NCBI RefSeq assembly: GCF_002368295.1
Contig: NZ_AP018248.1
Coordinates: 5,402,798-5,466,797 of the forward strand
Source of the DNA: Tolypothrix tenuis PCC 7101
GTDB lineage: Bacteria > Cyanobacteriota > Cyanobacteriia > Cyanobacteriales > Nostocaceae
Length of the DNA: 64,000 nucleotides
Direction: 5' to 3'
Shown: piece by piece, positions 19,501 through 27,476 of the stretch
Layout of the letters: every line of letters starts with the position of its first letter
How positions within the stretch are numbered: position 1 is the stretch's first letter
Translations under genes and position numbers: made by a program
Notes under the pieces: model-generated
Database searches by the model: none
Seen by the model: the letters and a program-made list of their open reading frames with translations, nothing else
What the model was told of the DNA's origin: nothing

Positions 19501-20013
19501 AAAGACTAAGCTATTGGCTGTAGTTGCTGTAAAGGCTCCCCGAATATCTAACAGGGCATTCTTACCAAATACAATGCCATTGGGATTAATTAAAAATAAG
19601 TTGGCATTACCATCTACTCCCAATGTGCCGAGAATATTTGAAGCTTGTCCACCTGTCACCCGCGTGAGAATATTTTGCACTCCGCTAGGGTTGCCAAAAT
19701 ACACTCTTTGCCCATCATTAATATTAAACTGAGTAAAACTATGAAAAAGATTGCTGCCACGTACAGCGCCACCGTCAATTCGGTCTGCATTTGCACCATT
19801 AATTAAAACATTGGGTGTAATACGAGAACTTTCTGCCCCTAAAGTATTATCGGGGTTGATTTGGCTGTAGGCTGGGGTGCTACTCAGCAGAATGAGGCTG
19901 CATAATATGAGCTTTGGTTGCACAATGACCATTGTGAAGATTCGCCACAAGCCCTCATTCACTAGCAACTTATGATCAAAATTACGTTGGAGCCAGTTCT
20001 GTATCTGATTCAT
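16528..20013 (-). CDS. Filamentous-haemagglutinin-type exoprotein 2
   Basis: An 1161-residue paralogue of exoprotein 1. It starts MNQIQNWLQRNFDHKLLVNE, lacks a short insertion found in the leader of exoprotein 1, and has signal core LILCSLILLSSTPAYS. The TPS domain shows NILTRVTGGQASNILG and FLINPNGIVFGKNALLDIRG. The beta-helix body is shorter than in exoprotein 1 and differs in its middle part (one block contains a non-repeat insertion around FVFVPKEQFLLNNSAAEKI). The C-terminal 190 residues are conserved with two cysteines, one in FAQICPNG and one four residues from the end (CPGS). The shared 145-bp spacers on either side mark it as a duplication unit. Role as for its neighbours: secreted surface protein. 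Confidence 0.92.
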   Translation of the reverse strand: MNQIQNWLQRNFDHKLLVNEGLWRIFTMVIVQPKLILCSLILLSSTPAYSQINPDNTLGAESSRITPNVLINGANADRIDGGAVRGSNLFHSFTQFNINDGQRVYFGNPSGVQNILTRVTGGQASNILGTLGVDGNANLFLINPNGIVFGKNALLDIRGAFTATTANSLVFPNGVEFSATNPQSPPLLTINVPIGLQFGSQPASIISQAVNPFYVGTGSTLAFMGGEIALDGSFLFGANGQVKLGAVGGDTTVGLNVNGSSLGFNLPENFTRASINFTNGRIAATGANSGIELLGGKIALNGNSSYLFSNNGGAIIVDATQLNLDNGARIISATNGVTKGGDIQIQASDAVTLTNSSRIFANSNANATGAGGDVTINAQKISIIGDGTLTNSSGISTLSTGKGNGGNLTFNAKNSLNVDGGFILVSTNGIGNGGNLTVRATDAVNITNQATLGISNFSSGSTGNLRIETDTLRLQNNLSGRGVTALASGSGSVGSISIQARNAVEVTQSSITTQVVLPLGSQTSATAGDITIETQRVNLKDGGYISTDTASSANASNIFIKASDYADISGVSSGVFSRTIIGSGNSGNVTIETPRLSLTQGGGVSTTSTNSSGNAGNITIRAQDVEIDGFVFVPKEQFLLNNSAAEKILSDPLAQEILSRFGGFFYTSDITSDVIKSNADVQGGTINVDTERLRLSNGGNISTSVFAGGRGQGGNLVVRATDSIDISGVGSERLDGSFQPSGLFAELQTGGIGFGGSIDVTTGRLNLSNQGEISAGTFNQGNGGNVTINASQIDLGGNSRIVTGVNSKATGNAGNINIKTQLLNVKEESEISSATFGNGDGGNLTIKADRIILTGSNSELLTGITSSVQERANGKGGDIDITTNNLNIRDSAEITSGSIGTGEAGNIKVNANFLEINGQGSAIASLTNAGNGGDIILEIGDLLLLRRGGLISTTAGRAKAGGDGGNISINSPFIAAIPNENSDISANAFTGKGGNVSLSTQAIFGIEPRPQLTNQSDITASSDLGIQGQIIFTQPQVQPPQKLIELPTGLVDASTKFAQICPNGHNAKPLGSFVITGRGSLPPNALEPLTGTTSLSPLASLDGESVSNISNASPTANLPKTSRIVEAQGFVKTADGKIMLVAEAPTATPAATSSSAVCPGS

Positions 20014-20155
20014 CGCTGATTAATGGCGTTATAGGTTGCATTGCACTTACACCTTCAGTATTTCTGGGTAGGTGTAACTTATGCAGTAGTCGCAGTAATT
20101 TGCAGAATATTTTTAGTTTGTGCGATCGCAAAGCAGACGCTGCAATTAAGATCCT
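20011..20155 (-). repeat. Second copy of the exoprotein spacer
   Basis: Matches 16394-16538 with only scattered substitutions, including the HIP1-containing tgtgcgatcgca segment. It joins the 5' end of exoprotein 2 to the 3' end of exoprotein 3. Confidence 0.9.
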
Positions 20156-22812
20156 GGACATACAGCAGAACTACTCGTAGCCGCAGGTGTTGCTGTTGGC
20201 GCTTCGGCAACCAGCATAATTTTACCGTCAGCCGTTTTCACCCAACCTTGCGCCTCAACAATTCGCGAAGTCTGCGATAGATTTGCTGTTGGGGATACAT
20301 GAGATACATTGGTAAAACTTTCCCCATCCAAACTAGCTAAAGGACTGAGGCTAGTTGTACCTGTTAATGGTTCAAAGGAATTGGGTGGTAAACTACCGCG
20401 TCCAGTAATGACAAAGCTACCTAAGGGTTTAGCATTGCGTCCGTTGGGGCAAATTTGGGCAAATTTTGTACTAGCGTCCACTAATCCTGAAGGTAGTTCA
20501 ATCAGTTTTTGTGGAGGTTGGACTTGTGGTTGAGTGATAGTGATTTGTCCCTGTAAGCCTAATTCAGAACTGGCAGTAATATCGCTTTGATTTGTCTGCT
20601 GGGGACGCGGTTCGATACCAAATATAGCTTGAGTGCTGATATTAACATTACCTCCTTTACCAGCGAAAGCATTGGCAGTGATGTCACTATTTTCGTTAGG
20701 TATAGCGGCAATAAAACCTTTACTAGCATCAATATTAATATTGCCACCATCAGCGTTGTTAAAAGCTGTGGCAGATATCAAACTTTGATTTCGCAAAATC
20801 AACAAGTCAATATTTTGCAATGTAATATTTGCGCCTTCTCCAAAATTAGTCTCAGCTGTCAGATTACCTCTGTTCAAACGAATAGTGTTACTTGTAATTG
20901 TTAAATTACCAGCAGTACCGGTACCTTTGGCACTGACTGTAATTTCTGCACCATCTTGAACATTGAGTTCAGGGGTGTTGATATTCAGATTACCTGCCTT
21001 ACCTGATGCTTGTGCTTGGCTAAATAAGGTACTAACTACAGGTTGAGAATTAATTGTGCCAGTGCCAATTACATTTACAGACTCTGTGGCATTAACATTT
21101 AAAGTGCCACCTTCACCTGTAGCGAAGGAACCTGACCTTACTTCCCCTCCATTACGAATCAGTAATTGTCTGACATTGATATTCTGTGTTGTCCCTTGAC
21201 CAGAACCAAAATTATCTGCGGAAATTCTCGCTCCATTTTCAACAGTGAGTGTTTCAGTATTCAGATTTAAATTTCCCACATCTCCTGTGGCTTCAGATTC
21301 AGCAGAGACAAAAATTCCACTACGTTGTTTATCATCAATTAAACCAGTAGCAAATGGAGATGCACCAGTCAATAAAATTGAATCGGAAGCATTAATAACC
21401 AAACTACCGCCATTTCCACTTCTACGTGCGGCAGTAAGTATTTGCGCTCCATTTGAAACCACTAAACGTTTAGTTTCAATACTTACATTTCCAGCATTAC
21501 CAGCTTCGTCTGTTTCTATATCTGCAACTTGAGCAGAAATTCCACTTGCAAAAGGTACGTCAGACGAACCCAATAGTTCAACTGAATCTTTGGCGTTGAT
21601 AATTACGTTACCGGCTGAACCAGTACCAAAGGTTGAAGCATCCACAATTGCTCCGTCTTGAATACGCAATTGATTTGTTTCGATAATGATATTTCCACCT
21701 TTACCTGTTGCTTGCTCCAATACCTGTGAAACTACTGCCGTAGGAAACTGGTCATCTAATGTTGTACCCGTAATTTCTACACTATCTGAAGCCTTTAAAA
21801 TTATATCTCCTGCATCACCAGCAGCTAGAGCAAAAGTGGCAATAAATGAGCCTTCATCAGCATTTATTTTGCGTCCATCAATTACTACATTTCCTCCCCT
21901 AGTCGCATCCAAACTACTAGAAAAAATTAAAGAAGAATTGGTAAGACTAAGGTTATTGCCTTTGAGATAAATATCACCACCGTTCTCACCACTTCCATAA
22001 ATAATTGCGCCTTGTGAAAGTATAATGTTACCAAAATTTTGAATATCTGAATATTCTAAAGCGTAACCCTTCTCAATTTCTGTTAACTTAACTAAACCTG
22101 CACCTGCAATACTAGCAAGTTCTATTCTTCCTCCTGTTGTGGTTAAGTTACCTCCTTCTAAAGCCACATCACCCCCTACTAAGGCTAAAGTTTTACCAAT
22201 GGGAACTTTTAATCCAATTGGATTAGGAGGGTTAGCATCAGTAACTTCTCCATCAGGACTTGCTTGAGATTGATTCACAATTTTGCCAGCAGCATTTGAG
22301 CCAAATTGTAACCCGATAGGAACACTTATTGTTAATAGTTGAGAGGCTTGGTTTACATTTGCACTAAATGAGCTACCATCAGCAAAAATAATACTGTCCG
22401 CAGTACTCGCGACAAAGGAACCACCAATATTTAAAGATGCATTAGGGCCAAAAACAATGCCAGCAGGGTTGATGATGAATAAACTGGCATTACCATTAGC
22501 TTTAATAATGCCATCAATATTAGAAACTGAACCACCCGTTACCCGAGTAATAATATTTCTGACATCTAAATTATTATTAAAATAAGCTGTATTCTCAGAC
22601 GGAATTGAGAAAAATTTGAAACTATGAAACAGGTTATTCCCTGCTTGAGTTCCGCCTTCAATAAGTTGGATATTCCCTTGCGGTGTGACAGTAGAATTAA
22701 CGGGTAGAGTCTCATCTGGATTTATTTGAGCTATTGATACTCCTTGATTGCTCAACAGAGAAAGTAGAATGCTAAAGCTAAGAAAAAATATTTTTGGATT
22801 GTGTATATGCAT
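20146..22812 (-). CDS. Filamentous-haemagglutinin-type exoprotein 3 (chimeric relative)
   Basis: An 888-residue secreted protein with an ordinary signal peptide (MHIHNPKIFFLSFSILLSLL, ending GVSIAQ) instead of the extended leader of paralogues 1 and 2. Its TPS domain is a different subtype: INPDETLPVNSTVTPQGN, VRNIITRVTGGSVSNIDG and FIINPAGIVFGPNASLNIGG. From roughly residue 690 on (GFIAAIPNENSDITANAFAG) it becomes almost identical to exoproteins 1 and 2, down to the last residues TPAATSSSAVCPGS. The gene therefore looks chimeric: an independent N-terminal lineage joined to a homogenised tail by recombination or gene conversion. It is the first of the three genes in the direction of transcription. 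Confidence 0.92.
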   Translation of the reverse strand: MHIHNPKIFFLSFSILLSLLSNQGVSIAQINPDETLPVNSTVTPQGNIQLIEGGTQAGNNLFHSFKFFSIPSENTAYFNNNLDVRNIITRVTGGSVSNIDGIIKANGNASLFIINPAGIVFGPNASLNIGGSFVASTADSIIFADGSSFSANVNQASQLLTISVPIGLQFGSNAAGKIVNQSQASPDGEVTDANPPNPIGLKVPIGKTLALVGGDVALEGGNLTTTGGRIELASIAGAGLVKLTEIEKGYALEYSDIQNFGNIILSQGAIIYGSGENGGDIYLKGNNLSLTNSSLIFSSSLDATRGGNVVIDGRKINADEGSFIATFALAAGDAGDIILKASDSVEITGTTLDDQFPTAVVSQVLEQATGKGGNIIIETNQLRIQDGAIVDASTFGTGSAGNVIINAKDSVELLGSSDVPFASGISAQVADIETDEAGNAGNVSIETKRLVVSNGAQILTAARRSGNGGSLVINASDSILLTGASPFATGLIDDKQRSGIFVSAESEATGDVGNLNLNTETLTVENGARISADNFGSGQGTTQNINVRQLLIRNGGEVRSGSFATGEGGTLNVNATESVNVIGTGTINSQPVVSTLFSQAQASGKAGNLNINTPELNVQDGAEITVSAKGTGTAGNLTITSNTIRLNRGNLTAETNFGEGANITLQNIDLLILRNQSLISATAFNNADGGNINIDASKGFIAAIPNENSDITANAFAGKGGNVNISTQAIFGIEPRPQQTNQSDITASSELGLQGQITITQPQVQPPQKLIELPSGLVDASTKFAQICPNGRNAKPLGSFVITGRGSLPPNSFEPLTGTTSLSPLASLDGESFTNVSHVSPTANLSQTSRIVEAQGWVKTADGKIMLVAEAPTATPAATSSSAVCPGS

Positions 22813-22889
22813 TTTTAAGTAAATTCTTTCGGTAGATGGTTATGAAAATAAGGGTTTGTCGTCCTTCTAAGTGAAATACCGATTAAATC

Positions 22890-22912
22890 GTGCCTATCGC
22901 AACGATAGGCAC
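22890..22912. terminator. Perfect 10-bp hairpin, possible terminator
   Basis: gtgcctatcg at 22890-22899 pairs with cgataggcac at 22903-22912 across a 3-nt loop. It lies 107 bp beyond the stop of the minus-strand PEP-CTERM gene. No strong T-run follows on either strand, so factor-independent termination is uncertain. Confidence 0.5.
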
Positions 22913-23018
22913 GTAAATTTAATAGTTAGAGTCTCTCTTCCCTCCTCTCTTGGTGCTATTAATCTAATCGAATTCTTCTGATGAATACGGATTTTCCAAA
23001 GCTGCTCAATTTTATAAC

Positions 23019-23789
23019 TTAATTGCCAGACATAATTTGATTTGGAATCATTTTTGCACCCTTTAAACGCTTAAGTTTCCGAAGAGAAATTGCAAAAGGA
23101 ATTAGAAAAATCGATGAATATCCTAAATTTGGTTCAGGAACACTAACGCTAGAAGGTTTTTCAATTGTGATGCTACCTATGGGACTTTGGAAAGAATCTC
23201 TGTCTCCCACTCCCGATTTTAAAACTCTTTCTGCAAAAATAATTTTACTGCTACTCGTATCGATTAAGATGCTACTTTCATAGCCCGGACTTAGCTGATT
23301 CAATTCTGATAATTTTCCGTAAAATAACGATAAATTATTGACATCAACATCATTAAAATTCCCATCAAAATCAATTCTGTTGGGATTAGGTTTAATTATT
23401 AATGTTGAACTTTTTATGAGAGAATTATCATCAAAATTCATAAATATCTCAATTGTATCGTCAATATTATCCTGATTCTCATCGTACTTCTTCAGTATTA
23501 ATTCTCCTAGCTTTGAACTAAGATTTTGACCTTGATACTGCTTTAAGAAAATACTATCGTCAGGGTTATTAGGATCGCCATTATTAGGAACCTGATATTC
23601 AAATAATTCCACTGCGTTAGGATAGATGCCGCTTGCAATTCCATCTTCCTTGGTGTCTAAATTAATAACAAAATTATAAAAGCCATTCGCTGCATTACCT
23701 GACCATCTAGCCCTTTGAGCTTGAGCATTGTCTGAAAATAAACACAATAAACCTACTGCAAAAGAAAATACTGCTGCAATCTTTTTCAT
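23019..23789 (-). CDS. Secreted protein with PEP-CTERM-like sorting signal
   Basis: A 256-residue protein with signal peptide MKKIAAVFSFAVGLLCLFSD (cleavage after AQA) and a C-terminal sorting signature: SVPEPNLGYSS, a hydrophobic stretch IFLIPFAISL and the basic cluster RKLKRLK. This VPEP-hydrophobic-basic order is the PEP-CTERM signal handled by exosortase in bacteria that make exopolysaccharide. An extra 13 residues follow the basic cluster, which is unusual. The middle part is acidic and Asn/Asp rich (NNGDPNNPDDS, DENQDNIDD), consistent with an extracellular calcium-binding or beta-sandwich protein, but the family is not recognised. It is on the same strand as, and upstream of, the three exoproteins, separated by a hairpin. 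Confidence 0.75.
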   Translation of the reverse strand: MKKIAAVFSFAVGLLCLFSDNAQAQRARWSGNAANGFYNFVINLDTKEDGIASGIYPNAVELFEYQVPNNGDPNNPDDSIFLKQYQGQNLSSKLGELILKKYDENQDNIDDTIEIFMNFDDNSLIKSSTLIIKPNPNRIDFDGNFNDVDVNNLSLFYGKLSELNQLSPGYESSILIDTSSSKIIFAERVLKSGVGDRDSFQSPIGSITIEKPSSVSVPEPNLGYSSIFLIPFAISLRKLKRLKGAKMIPNQIMSGN

Positions 23790-24167
23790 TTTTATTAATA
23801 CTGGTAAATTACAGAAAACTATAAATAATATATAGCTATGCCAGTATTAATACTAGTAATTCATAATAATTTCATAAAAATAATATATGGGTTTTAAATA
23901 AATGATGATTTTAGCTTGATAATTACTTTAAAATTTTTAGCCAACTTGGTAAGCATATAATTAATTTGCATACTTAATAAATAGTCAGAGGTGCAATGAT
24001 TCCTAATTATTCAGGTTTCTTAAATTTGTAAACCATTCATGATCAAAATAGGACACAGCATTGCTGTGTCCTAATAAGAGAATTCTTCTGGAGAAAATAT
24101 TTGTAATTAGCAATTAAACATAGTTTAGATATATCACTAAAGTTAATTACGAATTACGAATTATGCA
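23790..24167. other. AT-rich spacer, no gene seen
   Basis: The 378-bp spacer is very AT-rich and contains no convincing coding frame. The only structured element is the hairpin at 24050-24072. The minus-strand promoter of the PEP-CTERM gene should lie at its low-coordinate end. Confidence 0.7.
24050..24072 (-). terminator. Terminator-like hairpin after the DUF928-like gene
   Basis: aggacacagc (24050-24059) and gctgtgtcct (24063-24072) form a perfect 10-bp stem with a 3-nt loop. On the minus strand it is followed by attttg. It lies 95 bp past the last gene of the four-gene CHASE2-CHAT cassette and probably ends its transcript. Confidence 0.65.
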
Positions 24168-24923
24168 TTATTTAGCTTGATTTCGCGCTGCTGATGCTGG
24201 TTTACAGACATTAGTAACAAAATCAGCACGTTGTTTCACAAAAGATGTAGAGGGTGTTTCTACTTGGTAAAGAATTTGGAAAGCATCAGACCAAGGGTGA
24301 AATGTTCCTGTTTCAGTTGTGTGTTGAATTTCGTAGTTGATAAAGAAATCAGCTTTTTTCAAAGCGATTTCTTCAGGAGATGCTTTAGCTGATTTCAGTT
24401 GTTGTTCTAATGCTTGCAATCCGCTTTGAATTTTTTGGCGATCGCTTGCTTCCATGACTTGGAATGTCGTCCAATTATTACTACCGGATAGTTGCCATTG
24501 GTAGAATTTACCTGGTTCTAACGGCTTTTCTGCATCGTAAGCCGCTTGTTGGTCGGCGATTTTGACGGATTTTTGCCAAACGACTTCTTGAGAGTCGTAA
24601 TCGCGGACAACGACTTGAGCATCTTGATTATTACCAGGACTGTGCCATAAAAATAGAGGGCGATCGCTCCACAATTTATATGTGTCTACTAAACCGGGGG
24701 AAATCGCACAAACTGGTTGCACTACCCCTCTAGAGGCCAGGCGTTTTTTGGGACGACGTTGCCAAAATAAGCCTACCCAATCTACAGATTGCGCTAACAT
24801 TTGCTGTGTTTGTCGGATATTTTGAGCGTTGGCGAGGTTTTCACTGACGATACTACCGGAAGCTATGGCTAAAGGGATGAGTGCAAAGCCCAAAAGTGAC
24901 TTGCGATGATCAATTTTAAACAT
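24168..24923 (-). CDS. Secreted DUF928-like protein of the CHASE2-CHAT cassette
   Basis: A 251-residue exported protein. The start has a good Shine-Dalgarno (AAGGAG) and is only 2 bp after the stop of the CHASE2-CHAT gene, so the two are translated from one message. Signal peptide about residues 1-33 (hydrophobic core SLLGFALIPLAIASGSIV, then ANA). The mature part begins with a basic stretch and GVVQPVCAISPG, then a beta-rich region (PLFLWHSPGNNQDAQVVVRD; GKFYQWQLSGSNNW) and a helical C-terminal third. This plan resembles DUF928 proteins such as the one at 36557-37291, which also precedes a CHASE2 gene. I infer a periplasmic partner of the CHASE2 sensor domain. No enzymatic motif is visible. 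Confidence 0.65.
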   Translation of the reverse strand: MFKIDHRKSLLGFALIPLAIASGSIVSENLANAQNIRQTQQMLAQSVDWVGLFWQRRPKKRLASRGVVQPVCAISPGLVDTYKLWSDRPLFLWHSPGNNQDAQVVVRDYDSQEVVWQKSVKIADQQAAYDAEKPLEPGKFYQWQLSGSNNWTTFQVMEASDRQKIQSGLQALEQQLKSAKASPEEIALKKADFFINYEIQHTTETGTFHPWSDAFQILYQVETPSTSFVKQRADFVTNVCKPASAARNQAK

Positions 24924-24925
24924 GA

Positions 24926-27340
24926 TTATTTTCTCCTTGTAGCTGGTAAAACGTAGGCTAAAAACACCGACGAGGGTAAAAACCAGGGTAGTAAAATTGC
25001 GGCTGTTATATAAATTTGCAGTCCCAGTAAACCATATAAAATCACAGCACCGACTGCGCCGAAGGTGATTTGGCGACGACGCGTGAGACTTAAACGCGAT
25101 TGGCTTTTAATCACAAAGACGGTGATTTTACCAAGAATCATGGCAATCCCAATCAGCAAAATGCTGGGGATGGGAATTACCAAACGATTGCTGACGAAAT
25201 GGTGAATCATATATGCCAATGTTTCACCGCCTGTCAGCCAAGGTTGTTTTGTCCAATAACTGTATGCGGCTGGTGCTGGGGAACGATCTGGTTGTCCTGG
25301 TGCTATTCCTAATCGGTCATCGCTACCCACCGCAATCAAAACTACCTGTTTGGACACTAAAGGGAATTTGTTGATATCGGGATTTTCGATTAATTGCCAA
25401 GCGGGAATTGTTGTATAAACTTGGCTGGGAGGAATTGAGTAATCGAGAATTGGTTGAATATTAAATGGTGCTTTCCACTGCCATAATTTTGATAAGTTCC
25501 CTTTTGTTGAATGCTGCTGCACCACATCCAAGAATTCCGCCCGTAAATTTTGCTCGCGGTTGGTTTGCGGCTGAGGTAAATCGGTGATTTCTTGCTTGGC
25601 TAGCTGTACCAGGGATAGCAAATATGCAAAGGGACAAACTTGACGACAATCGCTGTCGGCTTCTGGGAATTCTAGTAAATCGGGGTAAGCATCAATGTAT
25701 CCTTGCAATGTCCAATTCCACTTGTTAATCCCTAATGCTTCGTTTGTCCCCACTTCTCTTTTGGGTTCTTGCACCGCCGCAAACATTAACCATGTCTTCG
25801 CATCCACAGCTTGACGCACGGCTGTTGCTAAATCTGCATCAGCCTTTGGCGGATCTGTTTGGGGTGTATCAAAAATAAAATCTAAGCCGACAACAGAAGC
25901 ATTTAATTTGCGCGTACTATCCAGCAGCTTGGCCAGATAACTGCGGTTCATGGGGAATAGTTGCGAATTTGGCAACTGGGCGCGATAAATTGATTCGGTA
26001 TCAATTTGCACTAGAGCCACGGGCGGAGCTTCTTCGGCATCAACTTGGGCGGTAGCGCTGCGGTAAACTGCCTGAGTAAAGGTGCGTCCATCTAATAACA
26101 GTGATTGCATAGGTGCCAGCACACTACACAAGACACCCACCGTTAACGCGATCGCCTCTAAGCGGTTGGGTATACTTTGACGCAGACGTTGTCGCCAGTG
26201 GAAGGGGGGAATGCGGTACAGGTGAGCGCCTGGATGACAGAATAATGAAGGTAAAAGGTAGGCTGAGGGGTAGGTGTGGCTTTTATCCATGCGTAAATAT
26301 TGCCTAGCCGCAATCACCGATTCGTAGACATTCTGGTGTTTGCCTAACCCTTGCAAAAACCTCACTAAAAAATCTTGGGCGACGCGGTTGTGAATTGGTT
26401 CGCGCATCACCACAACTTGCCCAAAACCCAAGTCAATTAAGGATTCTGCCAGATTTAACCCGCTACAGGAATTAAAAATCGCTACTTGCAGACCGCGTTT
26501 TCTGGCGGCGCTGAGTTGCGACGCAATTTCGCTAATGGAAATTGACACGCCAGGCGCAATCCCCAATTCTCCGCCTGTCATTTCCGTTTCGTTGCTGTGT
26601 CCCGCGAAAAATAAGACATCCCAACCGCGTTCATCGGCGATCGCATCGGCAATTTTCTCGATAATTTCTGTGGGTGTTTCTTCTAATTTCCAACTGACAA
26701 ACTCCACATCAGCAATGCGGAACAGCGAATTTAAAGTCTTCTTTTCTTCTTGAAAATCCAACCCCGTGTCATCGCCTAAAATTGCCAGAATCCGGGTGCG
26801 TCCTTGACGTTTATCAGGATGATGTGAATTTGTTTCCTGAGAAATATTTAAGGGAGTGCGGATAAACTGAATCGCCCCAGTTGTGGCAAATTCCGTCCCT
26901 AATTCCCAAGCTTCCCAAGGAAAACGATCCAATTCCACAGGCGCACAGGTCAGAAATACTTGCACCGCCTCATCCGTTTCAGGATTTTCCTTTACCAGTT
27001 GTTGGCTAGCTTGAGCAATTTGGGCGCGAATTTCATATAATTCGGCACTGCGTAACCAGCGATGAAACTCGTACATTAATTTAGTTTCCGCCTTTACCAG
27101 TTCCGCGTGCCAATCTATCCCCAGCCTCGCAATACCACCATCAACCGCCCGTCCGCGCATTTGATCGGAACGATAAAAGTTTAAATATGCCCGTCGCCAG
27201 TCTTGATACAACTGACCAAGGGCAGAAGGATAATTAACCTGTGCAGTTAATCTTTGCCCTTTGCCCCAAGATAGTTCAAATAAACAAATTTGTTCGATTT
27301 TTTGAACTTTTAGATTAAAAATATCAGAGTTAAGTTTCAT
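24926..27340 (-). CDS. CHAT-CHASE2 membrane sensor protease
   Basis: An 804-residue protein joining a cytoplasmic CHAT (caspase-like) domain to an extracytoplasmic CHASE2 sensor. Residues 1-100 are a helical lead. The CHAT part (about 120-375) keeps both catalytic residues: H248 in FFAGHSNETE and C292 in IFNSCSGLN. A membrane segment (about 395-417) leads to CHASE2 (about 420-700; VALVQIDTESIYRAQLP, VVGLDFIFDTPQTDPP, KQVVLIAVGSDD), and three C-terminal membrane segments finish the protein, with no kinase or cyclase output. The likely output is therefore proteolysis controlled by an external signal. It is third in a four-gene run behind a sigma-like regulator and DUF1822, and 2 bp before a secreted protein gene. 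Confidence 0.9.
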   Translation of the reverse strand: MKLNSDIFNLKVQKIEQICLFELSWGKGQRLTAQVNYPSALGQLYQDWRRAYLNFYRSDQMRGRAVDGGIARLGIDWHAELVKAETKLMYEFHRWLRSAELYEIRAQIAQASQQLVKENPETDEAVQVFLTCAPVELDRFPWEAWELGTEFATTGAIQFIRTPLNISQETNSHHPDKRQGRTRILAILGDDTGLDFQEEKKTLNSLFRIADVEFVSWKLEETPTEIIEKIADAIADERGWDVLFFAGHSNETEMTGGELGIAPGVSISISEIASQLSAARKRGLQVAIFNSCSGLNLAESLIDLGFGQVVVMREPIHNRVAQDFLVRFLQGLGKHQNVYESVIAARQYLRMDKSHTYPSAYLLPSLFCHPGAHLYRIPPFHWRQRLRQSIPNRLEAIALTVGVLCSVLAPMQSLLLDGRTFTQAVYRSATAQVDAEEAPPVALVQIDTESIYRAQLPNSQLFPMNRSYLAKLLDSTRKLNASVVGLDFIFDTPQTDPPKADADLATAVRQAVDAKTWLMFAAVQEPKREVGTNEALGINKWNWTLQGYIDAYPDLLEFPEADSDCRQVCPFAYLLSLVQLAKQEITDLPQPQTNREQNLRAEFLDVVQQHSTKGNLSKLWQWKAPFNIQPILDYSIPPSQVYTTIPAWQLIENPDINKFPLVSKQVVLIAVGSDDRLGIAPGQPDRSPAPAAYSYWTKQPWLTGGETLAYMIHHFVSNRLVIPIPSILLIGIAMILGKITVFVIKSQSRLSLTRRRQITFGAVGAVILYGLLGLQIYITAAILLPWFLPSSVFLAYVLPATRRK

Positions 27341-27456
27341 ATTTAGCTAATTTACTTTTTTCGCAACAAGGCGAAAAACCAGAACACAAAAACTCAGTTT
27401 TTGTCAATTAAAACTGTTAATTCTTAATTAATAGAGGCGCAAAATTCGAGAATATT

Positions 27457-27476
27457 AGACGCGATGAATCGCGTCT
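27457..27476 (-). terminator. Hairpin directly after the DUF1822 stop codon
   Basis: agacgcgat (27457-27465) pairs with atcgcgtct (27468-27476) with a 2-nt turn, starting at the base next to the DUF1822 stop codon. This kind of gtctcta-ending hairpin is dispersed in the window (see 30641-30670). It may attenuate transcription into the CHASE2-CHAT gene. Confidence 0.5.
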
